Numbered from the stretch's first letter, positions 7,115 to 15,263 are shown. The stretch: DNA of 30,534 nucleotides from Actinobacteria bacterium UBA2184 (GCA_002328745.1 DCVQ01000009.1:1917-32450); one strand, 5' to 3'. Made by a program: numbers and translations. The notes: generated by a model not told the origin, from the sequence alone.

Positions 7115-8650
7115 CTACGGCCCCGCCACCGGCAGGCGCACGACGAACGTGCTGCCGTCGCCCTCGGCGGAGGTCACATCCACGCTCCCCCCGTGCGCGG
7201 CGACGATCTCGGCCACGATGAACAGGCCGAGCCCGATCCCCGAGAACGGCCGCGTGGAGGACATGTCGCGCTGGCTGAACCGGCAGAAGAGCGTCGGGAT
7301 GTCGGCCTCGGGGATGCCGATGCCGTGGTCGGTCACGCTCACGACGGCGAACCCGTCCTCGACGCCTGCCACGACCTCGATCGACCCGCCGTCGGGCGAG
7401 TACTTCACCGCGTTGGACACGAGGTTGGTCACCACGCGCCCGATGCGCTCGGCATCGCACCGCACCGGCGGCAGGGCGGGATCCACGCTCACCGACACCT
7501 CGTGCACCGGGTCGCGGAAGACCGCACCCGCCGACCGCCGCACGATCGCGCCGAGATCCACCGAACGGAGCTGCAGCGTGATACCCTCCACCGCGATCGC
7601 GTTCACCTCGAGAAGCTCCTCCACGAGGGCTCGCATCCGCTCGGTGTTCTGCCAGAGGTGCGCCGCGATCGTGGGCGCCTGCTCGACGAGCGTCTCGCGC
7701 GGCAGGTTGCCGAGCAGATCCACGAAGCCCACGATGCTCGTGAGCGGGGTCCTGAGCTCGTGCGAGACGACCTGGATGAACTCCGTCTTCGTCTGCTCGA
7801 GGCACCGACGCTCGGTCACATCCACACCGAAGATGTTGAAGCCGCCTCGCTCGCCTTCGGCGCCCGGCGTGCGCGCGAGCGTGCACTCCAGCGTGAGCTC
7901 GCGACCATCCGCTGCGAGCACGGCGAGGTCGCATCGCTTCACGCCACCTTCGGGCAGGCCGCGCAGCGACGCCTCGAGCGGGAGACGTTCGGCGGGAGCG
8001 ACGAACACCTCCAGCCCGTCTGCGGCAGCCGTCTCAGCGTCGTGGCCGATCAGACGCTCGGCACCGGCGCTCAGGAGCAGCACGCGCATGTCGTCGTCGA
8101 GGACGCAGACGAACAGGTCGGCGAGCTCGAGCACCTGCCGCGTGAAGTCGCGCTCCCGTCGCAGCTCGGCGTTCGCCTTCTCCAGCGTGCGCGCCTTCTC
8201 CTCGATCTTGCGCACGAGGCTCGCGTTGTACTGCTTGAGGACGTCGGTCTCCTCGGTGAGCTCGGGCGCACGCGGCCCCGTCGCCGCCTTCAGCGGCAGC
8301 GACGCTACCGCGCGTGCGAGGGCGACCGGCTCCATGGGCTTGCGCCAGAACGCGTCCGCACCGAGGCCGAGCGCGAACCGCTCGTCCGCACGGTCGGTGT
8401 ACGATGCGGTGTAGAAGACGAACGGGATGCCCGCGAGCGCGGGATCGGCCTTCCACGCACGGCACAGCTGGTAGCCGTCCATGCGCGGCATGAGGATGTC
8501 CGAGACGATCAGGTCCGGCGACTCCGAGCGCGCGACCGCGAGCGCCTCCTCCCCATCGGCCGCGTTCGCGACCTCGTACCCCTCGGCCCGCATGATGCTT
8601 TCGAAGAGGTACCGCCCCGTGGCATCGTCATCGACGATCAGGATCCGCAC
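7115..8650 (-). CDS. Soluble REC-PAS-histidine kinase
   Basis: The 511-residue protein has an N-terminal receiver domain (Asp7-Asp9, phosphoacceptor Asp51 in VSDILMPRMDG, Lys104), a likely coiled coil at about 133-168, and a PAS-like sensor at about 170-285 ending in FGVDVTERR. HisKA follows with His297 in VVSHELRTPL, then HATPase with N413 in NLVSNAVKYS, DHGIGI and GIGLGLF. There is no membrane helix, so it acts in the cytoplasm and may be controlled by phosphorylation of its own receiver. GTG at 8650 is chosen over an in-frame TTG at 8656 because AAGGAGG lies eight bases before the GTG but only two before the TTG. It sits between rluD and the OmpR regulator/kinase pair and could feed into that pathway. 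The partner is unknown. Confidence 0.93.
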   Translation of the reverse strand: MRILIVDDDATGRYLFESIMRAEGYEVANAADGEEALAVARSESPDLIVSDILMPRMDGYQLCRAWKADPALAGIPFVFYTASYTDRADERFALGLGADAFWRKPMEPVALARAVASLPLKAATGPRAPELTEETDVLKQYNASLVRKIEEKARTLEKANAELRRERDFTRQVLELADLFVCVLDDDMRVLLLSAGAERLIGHDAETAAADGLEVFVAPAERLPLEASLRGLPEGGVKRCDLAVLAADGRELTLECTLARTPGAEGERGGFNIFGVDVTERRCLEQTKTEFIQVVSHELRTPLTSIVGFVDLLGNLPRETLVEQAPTIAAHLWQNTERMRALVEELLEVNAIAVEGITLQLRSVDLGAIVRRSAGAVFRDPVHEVSVSVDPALPPVRCDAERIGRVVTNLVSNAVKYSPDGGSIEVVAGVEDGFAVVSVTDHGIGIPEADIPTLFCRFSQRDMSSTRPFSGIGLGLFIVAEIVAAHGGSVDVTSAEGDGSTFVVRLPVAGP

Positions 8651-8722
8651 GCGCAAGCCCTCCTTGTGGCTCCGATCGGCTCGCTTGTCGGTGTGCTCGC
8701 GAGGCCTGTCCTCATGTGCGTT

Positions 8723-9739
8723 CTACTCCCGCCCGGCTTCTCCTGCGGCGAGAACGAGCGGCAGCACCTCGTCCCCCGCCTCCGTGCGGCCCATGGACTC
8801 GGGTTCGAGCCGCTTCACGCGCGACGCGAGGTCGTCGGGCAGCGGGTCGAGAAGGTCGATACGCTCGCCCGTGGCGGGGTGGTCGAACGCGATGCGGTAC
8901 GCGTGCAGGAACTGGCGCGTGAGGCCGAGATCGGCCTTCGGGTGGTTACGACCATACATCGGGTCGCCCACCACGGGGTGCTTGATGTAGTTCATATGGA
9001 CGCGGATCTGGTGCGTCCTCCCCGTGTAGAGCTTGCACTCCACAAGCGTGTATCCGTCGTCGTGCACGCCCGCCATATAGCGTTCGAGCACGCGGAACGT
9101 CGTCACCGACTGCTTCGCGTCGGGGTGGTCGGAGACGCCCATCCGCATGCGGTCCTTCGCGTGTCGCGCCAGCGGGGCGTCGATGATGCCGGTGTCGGGC
9201 GCGATGTAGCCGTGCACGAGCGTCACGTACCGGCGCTCGATGGTGCGGATCTTCAGCGCCTCCGAAAGCGCGATCTGCGTCTCGTCGTCTTTGGCGACCA
9301 TCATGAGCCCGGAGGTGTCCTTGTCGAGCCGATGGACGATCCCCGGCCGCTCCTCCCCCGCCTGCGTGCCCAGATCGCCGGTGTGCGCGAGCAGCGCGTG
9401 CACGAGCGTCCCGCTCGAATGGCCGCGCGCGGGGTGCACCACCAGCCCGGCGGGCTTGGCCAGCACGATGAGGTGCGCGTCCTCGAAGCGGATGTCGAGC
9501 GGGATATCCTCGGCAACGAGCTCGTCGGCGGCCTCTTCCGGCAGGTAGACCTCGATGCGCTCTCCGGCACGCGTGATGTGCCGCTTCGCGGCGATCTCGC
9601 CGTTCACGCGGACGTGACCGTCCGAGACGAGCCGCGCTGCCGCGGACCGGCTCGGCAGCACGTCGAGCTGGCCGAGCAGCACGTCGAGCCGCATGCCCGC
9701 CTCTTCGCCCCTGACGTTGTGCGTGAAGCGTTCGCTCAC
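8723..9739 (-). CDS. rluD: RluD-type 23S rRNA pseudouridine synthase (YlyB-like)
   Basis: The 338-residue protein has an N-terminal S4 RNA-binding domain (about 16-75, containing LPSRSAAARLVSDGHVRVNG) and a RluA/RluD catalytic domain. The motif HRLDKDTSGLMMVAK carries catalytic Asp139. Later motifs TGRTHQIRVHM and HPVVGDPMYG are typical. The family isomerises uridines in large-subunit rRNA; the exact target is not deducible, so RluD is a family-level name and YlyB is the syntenic Bacillus counterpart. It starts with GTG at 9739, overlapping the lspA stop by four bases (GTGA). The frame continues farther upstream within lspA, but that part is the lspA gene in another frame. Confidence 0.93.
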   Translation of the reverse strand: MSERFTHNVRGEEAGMRLDVLLGQLDVLPSRSAAARLVSDGHVRVNGEIAAKRHITRAGERIEVYLPEEAADELVAEDIPLDIRFEDAHLIVLAKPAGLVVHPARGHSSGTLVHALLAHTGDLGTQAGEERPGIVHRLDKDTSGLMMVAKDDETQIALSEALKIRTIERRYVTLVHGYIAPDTGIIDAPLARHAKDRMRMGVSDHPDAKQSVTTFRVLERYMAGVHDDGYTLVECKLYTGRTHQIRVHMNYIKHPVVGDPMYGRNHPKADLGLTRQFLHAYRIAFDHPATGERIDLLDPLPDDLASRVKRLEPESMGRTEAGDEVLPLVLAAGEAGRE

Positions 9740-10269
9740 AAGACCGGACCACCGCCCCCGTGGCCGGCCGCCGGATCGTCCGGCCCCGGCGTCTGCCCGC
9801 GGGCATCCGCCGCACGATGCTCCGGGCTGAACAGCAGCCACAGCACGATGAGCGCCACCCCGACGTCGAGCGCGATATCGGCGATGTTGAAGACCGGGAA
9901 CCACCCCAGATCGAAGAAGTCGGTCACGGTGCCCACCGCGATGCGATCGATCATGTTGCCCACGGCCCCACCGAAGACCAACCCGAGTCCGACAAGCAGG
10001 GCGCGGCTCTGCGATGCGAGGGTGAGCAGCGCCCAGAGGATCACGACGAGCACGACGACCGAGATCGTCACGAACAGCCAGCGGCCGCCATCGAGCACCC
10101 CGAAGGCGGCTCCGTCGTTCTGGACATGCGTGAGCCACAGGATGTCAGGAATCAGCGCGATCTGGTCGTGGAGGCCGATGTACGCGCGAACGAGCGCCTT
10201 GGTGACTTGATCGGCCGCCAGAACAGCACTCGCTATCGCCGCGAAGACCACCAGGCGGCGACGTGACAC
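9736..10269 (-). CDS. lspA: Lipoprotein signal peptidase (signal peptidase II)
   Basis: LspA is a membrane aspartyl protease that removes the signal peptide from prolipoproteins after lipid attachment. The 177-residue protein has about four membrane helices. The conserved motifs are HVQNDGAAFG, GNMIDR with catalytic Asp108, and VFNIADIALDVG with catalytic Asp131. The C-terminal tail of about 30 residues is Gly/Pro-rich and probably disordered. GTG at 10269 overlaps the stop of the upstream dksA-like gene by one base (TAGTG), with GGAG eight bases before it. PstS in this window is a likely client, because it has a lipobox. Confidence 0.95.
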   Translation of the reverse strand: MSRRRLVVFAAIASAVLAADQVTKALVRAYIGLHDQIALIPDILWLTHVQNDGAAFGVLDGGRWLFVTISVVVLVVILWALLTLASQSRALLVGLGLVFGGAVGNMIDRIAVGTVTDFFDLGWFPVFNIADIALDVGVALIVLWLLFSPEHRAADARGQTPGPDDPAAGHGGGGPVL

Positions 10270-10634
10270 TAGGCGTTCTCCTCCCGCTCCTTGCACGAGA
10301 TGCACAGGTCGGCGGCCGGCATCGCTTCGAGCCTCGCCGCCGCGATGGGCGCGCCGCACCGGGAGCAGATGCCGTAGGTTCCCTGTTCGATACGCTCGAG
10401 CGCCCGCTCGATCTGCGTGAGGCTCTCGCGCGCGCGCTCCTCGAGCGTGGCGTCCAGCTCGCGGGCGAAGGTCGCCGAGCCCTGGTCGGCCATGTGGTCG
10501 CGGTAGTTGTTCTCGCCGGAGACGTCGGAGAGCGTCTCCTGGCCCTCCCGCTCGTACTCCTCGATCTCCTCGAGCAGGCGGTCGCGCTCGGCTTCGAGCT
10601 GGGTCCGCTTCAAGGCGATGGCTGTCGTGTTCAT
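10269..10634 (-). CDS. DksA/TraR-family C4 zinc-finger protein (YlyA-like)
   Basis: The 121-residue protein has an N-terminal helical, likely coiled-coil part (about 5-85, rich in Glu and Arg) and a C4 zinc finger, Cys90-x2-Cys93 (CSRCG) with Cys111-x2-Cys114 (CISCK). The family acts on RNA polymerase through its secondary channel or binds near it; in Bacillus the corresponding gene between ileS and lspA is ylyA. Whether this protein responds to ppGpp is unknown, and the coiled-coil tip shows no clear DksA Asp pair that I would rely on. ATG at 10634 has AGGGAG nine bases upstream. It is first in a dksA-lspA-rluD unit behind an extended -10 promoter. Confidence 0.88.
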   Translation of the reverse strand: MNTTAIALKRTQLEAERDRLLEEIEEYEREGQETLSDVSGENNYRDHMADQGSATFARELDATLEERARESLTQIERALERIEQGTYGICSRCGAPIAAARLEAMPAADLCISCKEREENA

Positions 10635-10671
10635 GGTCGTATTCTCCCTGGTCCCACGGGGGAAGTATGGT

Positions 10672-10693
10672 AAAGCGCCCCGCAGAGGGGCGC
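10672..10693 (-). terminator. Terminator-like hairpin in the dksA-like gene leader
   Basis: On the minus strand GCGCCCC (10693-10687) pairs perfectly with GGGGCGC (10681-10675) around TCTGC, followed by TTTA. It lies between the putative start of transcription (about 10704) and the start codon, so it could attenuate the operon or stabilise its 5' end. The U run is short. Confidence 0.4.
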
Positions 10694-10710
10694 CGTCACT
10701 CTCACTTCAG

Positions 10711-10719
10711 AGTATACCA
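10711..10719 (-). promoter_or_regulatory. Extended -10 promoter for the dksA-like gene, lspA and rluD
   Basis: The minus strand reads TGGTATACT, a TGN-extended -10 box with five of six consensus bases. No good -35 is visible 17 bases upstream (GAGGGT), which is common for extended -10 promoters. It stands about 80 bases before the ATG at 10634 and overlaps the 3' arm of the hairpin that follows ileS. Confidence 0.5.
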
Positions 10720-10754
10720 CCCGCCCGCCCTTTACCCTCGTGACGGGCGGGTGG
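10717..10754 (-). terminator. Candidate ileS terminator hairpin
   Basis: Eleven-base perfect arms, CCACCCGCCCG (10754-10744) and CGGGCGGGTGG (10727-10717), enclose a 16-base loop that begins ten bases after the ileS stop. No U run follows, and the 3' arm runs into the downstream -10 box. It is a stable end structure, but an unproven terminator. Confidence 0.4.
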
Positions 10755-10763
10755 CCACCGGTA

Positions 10764-13538
10764 TCAGCCGAGGTCGCGCACCACCCCGGAGCAGCGGCCG
10801 CACAGGCCGTCTTCACCCAGCGAACGCAGGTTCCAGCACCGCGGACACTTCTCGCCCTCGGCCGCCATGACCCGCACGACCGGCGCGCCTGCCGCCTCGC
10901 CGGGAACGAGCTCGACCGCCGAGACGATGAACAGCTCCGCGAGCGACTCCTCTCCCCGGGCGGCGAGCACCGCACGCGTGGACTCGTCGGCCTCGATCAC
11001 CAGACGCGCCTCCTGGCTCTTGCCGATCACACCCGCGCCGCGCGCGGTCTCGAGCTCCTTCGTGACCGCTTCGCGCACCGCGAGCACGCCGGCGTACGCA
11101 TCCCTGAGCGCTTCGGCATCGGCGCCCCGCGCCACCTCGGGCCAACCCGCGAGCTGCACGCTCGCCACATCGCCCCGGAGTGCAGCCGGCATGATCTGCC
11201 ACACCTCCTCGGCGGTGAAGGTGAGGATCGGCGCCACGAGGCGCACCAGCGCGTCGAGCACGGCCGCGAGCACGGTCTGCGCGCTCCTGCGGGAGTGCGA
11301 CGCTGCGCCGTCGGCGTACAGGCGGTCCTTCAGCACGTCGAGGTAGAACGACGAGAGATCGGTGACGCAGTAGTCGTAGACCGCGCGATAGACCGCGTGA
11401 TAGCGCCACTCGTCATAGGCGCGCGTGACGCGCTCGACGAGATCGGCAAGCGTGGCGAGCGCGTACCGGTCGAGCTCCGGCAGCTCCCCGTACGCGACGC
11501 CGTCCGCCGGCGTGAAGTCGTGCACGTTGCCGAGCAGGAACCGGAAGGTGTTGCGGATGCGGCGGTACGCCTCGCTCGTGCGCTCGAGGATCTCGTCCGA
11601 GACGCTCACATCCTGCCCGTAGTCGGCCGAGGCCACCCACAGGCGGATGATGTCGGCGCCGGACTTCGCGATCACGTCGAGCGGCGAGATCACGTTGCCG
11701 AGCGACTTGGACATCTTGCGGCCATCACCGTCGACGATGAAGCCGTGTGTGAGCACGGTCTGGAACGGAGCGGCGTCGTACGCGCCCACGCTGGTGAGCA
11801 GGCTCGACTGGAACCATCCGCGGTGCTGGTCCGAACCCTCAAGGTACAGTTCAGCCGGACGGTGGAGGTTCTCGCGAGCCTCGAGTACCGATGTATGGCT
11901 GACGCCGGACTCCCACCAGACGTCCACGATGTCGTCCTCCGGTTTGAGGTCGGCCACACCCGCGCCGCATCGCCCGCAGGTCGTGTCGCCCGGCAGGTAC
12001 TCTTCGGGACGCTTCGTGAACCATGCGTCTGCACCCTCGGTCTTGAACAGCGCGATCACCGCGTCGAACGTCTCGGCGGTGGCCACCGTCTCGCCACACT
12101 TGGTGCAGGTGAACACCGGGATCGGCACGCCCCAGGCGCGCTGGCGGCTGATGCACCAGTCGGGCCGGTCGCCCACCATGGCCGAGATGCGGTTCACGCT
12201 CCAGCCGGGCACCCACTCCACCTCGCCGATCGCACGCATCGCGTGCTCGCGCAGTCCGGTGTTCTCCATTGATACGAACCACTGCTCGGTGGCACGGAAG
12301 ATCACCGGCTGCTTGCAGCGCCAGCAGTGCGGATAGCTGTGCGCGATCGTGGTGGACGCGGCCAGCGTGCCGCGCTCTCCCAGCCACTCGATGATCTTGG
12401 GGTTGGCGTCCCAGACGTTCATGCCGGCGAAGGGACCACCGCCCGCGTCGAACGTGCCGTCATCGGTCACCGGCATCGGCATCGGCAGGCCGAACTTCAC
12501 CCCGACGAGGTAGTCCTCCTCGCCGTGTCCTGGCGCCGTGTGCACGGCCCCCGTGCCGGTGGAGAGCTCGACGTGCTCGCCCGTGATGATCACGCCGGTC
12601 ACGCCGTCATGGATCGGCTGGGCGTAGTGCAGGCCCGCGAGGTCGCGGCCCTTCACCCGCGGACCGACCGTCTCGTAGCCGCTCCAGCCCGCGACCTCGG
12701 CCACCGCCGGCACGAGCGCTTCGGCGAGCACGACCACGCGCCCGTCGTCGAGCTTCACGCCCGCGTACTCGGCATCGTCGGCGAGCGTCACGGCGACGTT
12801 GGCCGGCAGCGTCCACGGCGTGGTCGTCCAGATGAGCACCGATGTGGGCCCGAAGGCGTCCCACGGCGTCTGGTCGGTGAACGCGAACGCCACGTAGATG
12901 GACTCCGAGGTCTCGTCGCCGTACTCGATCTCGGCCTCGGCGAGCGCCGTGTGGCACCTGATGCACCAGTGGATGGGCTTTGCGCCCTTGTAGATGGCGC
13001 CGTCGAGGTACATCTTCTTGAAGATCTCGACGTTGCCCGCCTCGTACTCGTGGGCGAGCGTGAGGTACGGATCGTCCCAGTCGCCGCGCACGCCGAGGCG
13101 CTTGAACTCCTCGCGCTGCACGTCCACGAACTCGAGCGCGTACTCGCGGCACAACGCGCGCAGGTCGGCCTGGCTGATCTCGGCCATCTTCCCGGCGCCG
13201 AGGTTCTTCTCCACCTGATGCTCGATGGGCTGGCCGTGGCAGTCCCAGCCCGGCACGTACGGCGCGAAGAAGCCGCGCATCGACTTGTACTTGACGATGA
13301 GGTCCTTGAGCACTTTGTTGTACGCGGTGCCCATGTGGATGTGGCCGTTGGCGTACGGAGGGCCATCGTGCAGCACGAACAGCTCGCCATCACGGGTGGC
13401 GTCGAGCACCTGTCCGTAGACGTCGATGTCCTCCCAGAACTTCAGCCAAGCCGGCTCACGCTGCGCCAGCGACGCCCGCATCGGGAAGTCCGTTTGGGGC
13501 AGGTTCATCGTGCTCTTGTAGTCAGGCTTGTCAGCCAC
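10764..13538 (-). CDS. ileS: Isoleucyl-tRNA synthetase
   Basis: IleS charges tRNA-Ile. The 924-residue class I enzyme shows HIHMG at 66-70 (HIGH motif, in GPPYANGHIHMG), the editing-domain motif TTTPWTLPAN, and KMSKS at 608-612. A C-terminal zinc site with CPRCWN and CGRC is typical of the bacterial, mupirocin-sensitive class. The start is GTG at 13538 with AGGGAG about five bases upstream, giving MADKPDYKSTMNLP, a familiar IleS N-terminus. An in-frame GTG at 13544 has no room for a ribosome site. The frame is open farther upstream, but that is the T-box leader, not coding sequence. The gene is controlled by the leader at 13606-13870. Confidence 0.97.
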   Translation of the reverse strand: MADKPDYKSTMNLPQTDFPMRASLAQREPAWLKFWEDIDVYGQVLDATRDGELFVLHDGPPYANGHIHMGTAYNKVLKDLIVKYKSMRGFFAPYVPGWDCHGQPIEHQVEKNLGAGKMAEISQADLRALCREYALEFVDVQREEFKRLGVRGDWDDPYLTLAHEYEAGNVEIFKKMYLDGAIYKGAKPIHWCIRCHTALAEAEIEYGDETSESIYVAFAFTDQTPWDAFGPTSVLIWTTTPWTLPANVAVTLADDAEYAGVKLDDGRVVVLAEALVPAVAEVAGWSGYETVGPRVKGRDLAGLHYAQPIHDGVTGVIITGEHVELSTGTGAVHTAPGHGEEDYLVGVKFGLPMPMPVTDDGTFDAGGGPFAGMNVWDANPKIIEWLGERGTLAASTTIAHSYPHCWRCKQPVIFRATEQWFVSMENTGLREHAMRAIGEVEWVPGWSVNRISAMVGDRPDWCISRQRAWGVPIPVFTCTKCGETVATAETFDAVIALFKTEGADAWFTKRPEEYLPGDTTCGRCGAGVADLKPEDDIVDVWWESGVSHTSVLEARENLHRPAELYLEGSDQHRGWFQSSLLTSVGAYDAAPFQTVLTHGFIVDGDGRKMSKSLGNVISPLDVIAKSGADIIRLWVASADYGQDVSVSDEILERTSEAYRRIRNTFRFLLGNVHDFTPADGVAYGELPELDRYALATLADLVERVTRAYDEWRYHAVYRAVYDYCVTDLSSFYLDVLKDRLYADGAASHSRRSAQTVLAAVLDALVRLVAPILTFTAEEVWQIMPAALRGDVASVQLAGWPEVARGADAEALRDAYAGVLAVREAVTKELETARGAGVIGKSQEARLVIEADESTRAVLAARGEESLAELFIVSAVELVPGEAAGAPVVRVMAAEGEKCPRCWNLRSLGEDGLCGRCSGVVRDLG

Positions 13539-13605
13539 GTCCACTCCCTCGTCTCGTGCCTGCCGGGACCGGCAGCGCACCCGCACCGCGCGCCTCGCGG
13601 GGACG

Positions 13606-13642
13606 ACAAAGCGCGCCCGTCCGCGTCTGGGACGAAGCGCGC
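13606..13642 (-). terminator. Intrinsic terminator of the ileS T-box leader
   Basis: On the minus strand GCGCGC (13642-13637) pairs with GCGCGC (13616-13611), and the inner CGTCC/GGACG continues the stem around CAGACGC. TTTGTCGT follows. It lies about 70 bases before the ileS start and just after the T-box sequence, where the terminator of a transcriptional T-box belongs. Confidence 0.8.
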
Positions 13643-13870
13643 CTCGGTGATCGAGTCTGCTCCGCGGTACCACCCAGCTTGCGGGCCCACGTAGGGGCCG
13701 CGCCACTCGGTCGCCCGGTAACGGGGGCAGCCGTCGGCGTCTACTCGGCGCACGCGCCTTTCGGGCCGAAGCTCGGGGGTGATGTTCGGTCGCGTCCGTG
13801 CCGCGGGCTTGCACTGTCCCCGCTCGCTCATAAGAGCCGGTCTCGCGCCTACTCGTCCCCGTCATCGCCG
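13606..13870 (-). promoter_or_regulatory. T-box riboswitch, tRNA-Ile responsive (specifier AUC)
   Basis: The conserved T-box GGGTGGTACCGCGG is present at 13675-13662. Stem I starts near 13869 with GGGGACGAGTAGG. Its distal part carries AGCGAGCGGGGACAGTGC and the returning strand contains GAACATCACC, in which ATC (13783-13781) is the Ile specifier codon followed by the conserved purine. A stem III-like hairpin lies at 13701-13681. An intrinsic terminator follows the T-box, so control is most likely by transcription termination. A further 6-bp hairpin (13575-13560) sits before the ribosome site. Uncharged tRNA-Ile should stabilise the antiterminator and allow ileS transcription. The leader fills the only gene-free stretch above 300 bases (13539-13940). 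Confidence 0.92.
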
Positions 13871-13899
13871 CGCGACCAGCCTGCGGCCGCGTAGGTGCG

Positions 13900-13929
13900 A
13901 TGGTAGCGCGGCTGCGCCACCAGGGTCAA
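13900..13929 (-). promoter_or_regulatory. Candidate ileS promoter
   Basis: TTGACC (13929-13924) and TACCAT (13905-13900) are 18 bases apart on the minus strand. They lie directly after the DUF167 stop at 13941, placing transcription start near 13893, about 25 bases before stem I of the T-box. Confidence 0.6.
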
Positions 13930-13940
13930 CGCGCCGCGCG

Positions 13941-14216
13941 TCAGAACAACGCCTCCGGAGGCTCGCCGAACGCGGCGCGCACGTCATCCAACGTCACGCC
14001 TTCGAGCTCGAGCTGCTTGTGCCGGGAGGTCTCGCCGCGGGCGACACGCACGGCGCTCTTGGGCACGCCGAGCGCCGCGGCCACCACAGCACACGCCGCG
14101 GCATTGGCCTTACCGCCCTCGGGGGCCACGGTCACCCGAAGAGACAACTCACCCCCACGCCAGCCCGCGACTTCGTCGCGACCCGACCTGGGGGTGACGT
14201 GAACGCCCAGACGCAT
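13941..14216 (-). CDS. DUF167 / YggU family protein
   Basis: The 91-residue protein has the family pattern: VTPRSGRDEVAGW near the N-terminus, the core APEGGKANAA at about 31-40, and later VRVARGETSRHKQLEL. The family is small, cytoplasmic and widely conserved, with no agreed function. ATG at 14216 is six bases after the divIVA stop and has little ribosome-site signal of its own, so it is probably translated by coupling. It occupies the place between divIVA and ileS, which are adjacent in Bacillus. Confidence 0.9.
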   Translation of the reverse strand: MRLGVHVTPRSGRDEVAGWRGGELSLRVTVAPEGGKANAAACAVVAAALGVPKSAVRVARGETSRHKQLELEGVTLDDVRAAFGEPPEALF

Positions 14217-14222
14217 GGCGGA

Positions 14223-14954
14223 CTAGTCGATCTCCTCGATGTCGATGTCTTCCTCGCGCTCGCCGAACCCGAACTCGCCCACGTTGAAGTCCACGTCGGC
14301 GTCAGCCGGAAGTCCGCTCTCGCCAAGATCGCCGAGATGGAGGCTCGCGACGAACCCGGACGCCGGCGGCTCCTCGCGCATGCCGGCGGAGGTGTCGAAC
14401 GTCGCCTGCACGGGTGCGGCCTGCGGCGCCGCGGAGGCGGACTCGTACACGTCGGCATCGGCCACCGTCTCGTTTCCGGCCTGGCCGACCATGAGCTTGA
14501 TGTCCTCCGGGATCGGCACCTCCACCAGGCCGCGCAGATGCGACTCGAGCACGCTCTTGAACGCGCGCCGGAACTCCTCTTCGCCCTGCTTGATGCGAGC
14601 GAGGTCGTTGGTGGCCTTCTGCTTCTGCGTGAGGGCGTTGTGGATGATCTCCTTGGCCTTCACCTCGGCCTCCTTGACGACGGCCTCGCCCTCGAAGCGC
14701 GCCTTCTGGAGCAGCTCGTCGGCCGACTTCTGCGCGCTCACCAGGGTGTTGTGCAGCGTGCGCTCCACGTCCTGGTAGTCGCGGACCTTCTGCTCGAGCG
14801 CGTCGATGCGCTCCGAAAGGTCGATGTTCTCCTTGAAGAGGCGCTCGAGCTCGTCCGCGACGGCATCGAGGAAGGCGTCCACCTCGGCCTCGTTGTAGCC
14901 GCGCAGCGCGTGGCCGAACTCCTTATGGTGGATATCGAGCGGCGTGAGCTTCAT
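14223..14954 (-). CDS. divIVA: DivIVA / Wag31-type polar scaffold protein
   Basis: The N-terminal MKLTPLDIHHKEFGHALRGY with the following NEAEVDAFLD is the DivIVA lipid-binding domain. It is followed by a long coiled coil (about 30-135) rich in Glu, Lys and Gln. Residues after about 160 are Ala/Pro-rich and disordered, ending in a strongly acidic tail (EREEDIDIEEID). DivIVA binds curved membrane at poles and septa and organises growth or division proteins; in Actinobacteria it often directs polar growth. ATG at 14954 has AGGAAGGA eight bases upstream; a longer frame would add seven residues without family similarity. At 243 residues it is within the normal range. Confidence 0.95.
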   Translation of the reverse strand: MKLTPLDIHHKEFGHALRGYNEAEVDAFLDAVADELERLFKENIDLSERIDALEQKVRDYQDVERTLHNTLVSAQKSADELLQKARFEGEAVVKEAEVKAKEIIHNALTQKQKATNDLARIKQGEEEFRRAFKSVLESHLRGLVEVPIPEDIKLMVGQAGNETVADADVYESASAAPQAAPVQATFDTSAGMREEPPASGFVASLHLGDLGESGLPADADVDFNVGEFGFGEREEDIDIEEID

Positions 14955-14997
14955 TGCGGTGGTCCTTCCTGACAACCCGCGTACAACCTACCCAGGG

Positions 14998-15003
14998 ATT
15001 CTA
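14998..15003 (-). promoter_or_regulatory. Weak candidate -10 box upstream of divIVA
   Basis: TAGAAT on the minus strand lies about 45 bases before the divIVA ATG, just after the yggT stop. No clear -35 is seen 16-18 bases upstream, so divIVA may equally be read from the yggS-sepF-proC-yggT transcript. Confidence 0.25.
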
Positions 15004-15008
15004 ACGCA

Positions 15009-15263
15009 TCACAGTGACAGCAGTACCTGCTGGATGAGCCGGAGCACGAGGAACGCGGCGATCGGTGACACGTCGATCATGCCGATCGGCGGGATGAACC
15101 GCCGGAAGATGCCGATGAAGGGCTCGACGATGCTGCCGAGCACGCGGTAGATGTCGGCGATCAGCCCGCTCGTGGGGCGCAGCCACGACATCAGCACGTA
15201 CGCGATGACCAGGTAGATGTAGAACTGGACGACCTGATACGCGATGTAGGCGCCCTGGCTCAC
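15009..15263 (-). CDS. YggT-family membrane protein (YlmG-like)
   Basis: The 84-residue protein has two hydrophobic segments (about 7-27 and 60-82) flanking IVEPFIGIFRRFIPPIG, the conserved loop of the YggT/YlmG family. Members are small membrane proteins near sepF, with suggested roles in division or membrane organisation and no settled mechanism. It starts with GTG at 15263, which overlaps the proC stop by four bases (GTGA), so it is translated by coupling. Confidence 0.9.
   Translation of the reverse strand: MSQGAYIAYQVVQFYIYLVIAYVLMSWLRPTSGLIADIYRVLGSIVEPFIGIFRRFIPPIGMIDVSPIAAFLVLRLIQQVLLSL

Noticed and set aside
7193..10210. A 1005-codon open frame on the plus strand, with other long plus-strand frames (such as 749-2404, 2146-3243, 10740-12272, 12327-13694)
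   Set aside because: They are antisense to well-supported genes, are rich in Arg, His, Ala and Gly as expected of high-GC shadow frames, and show no family motif.
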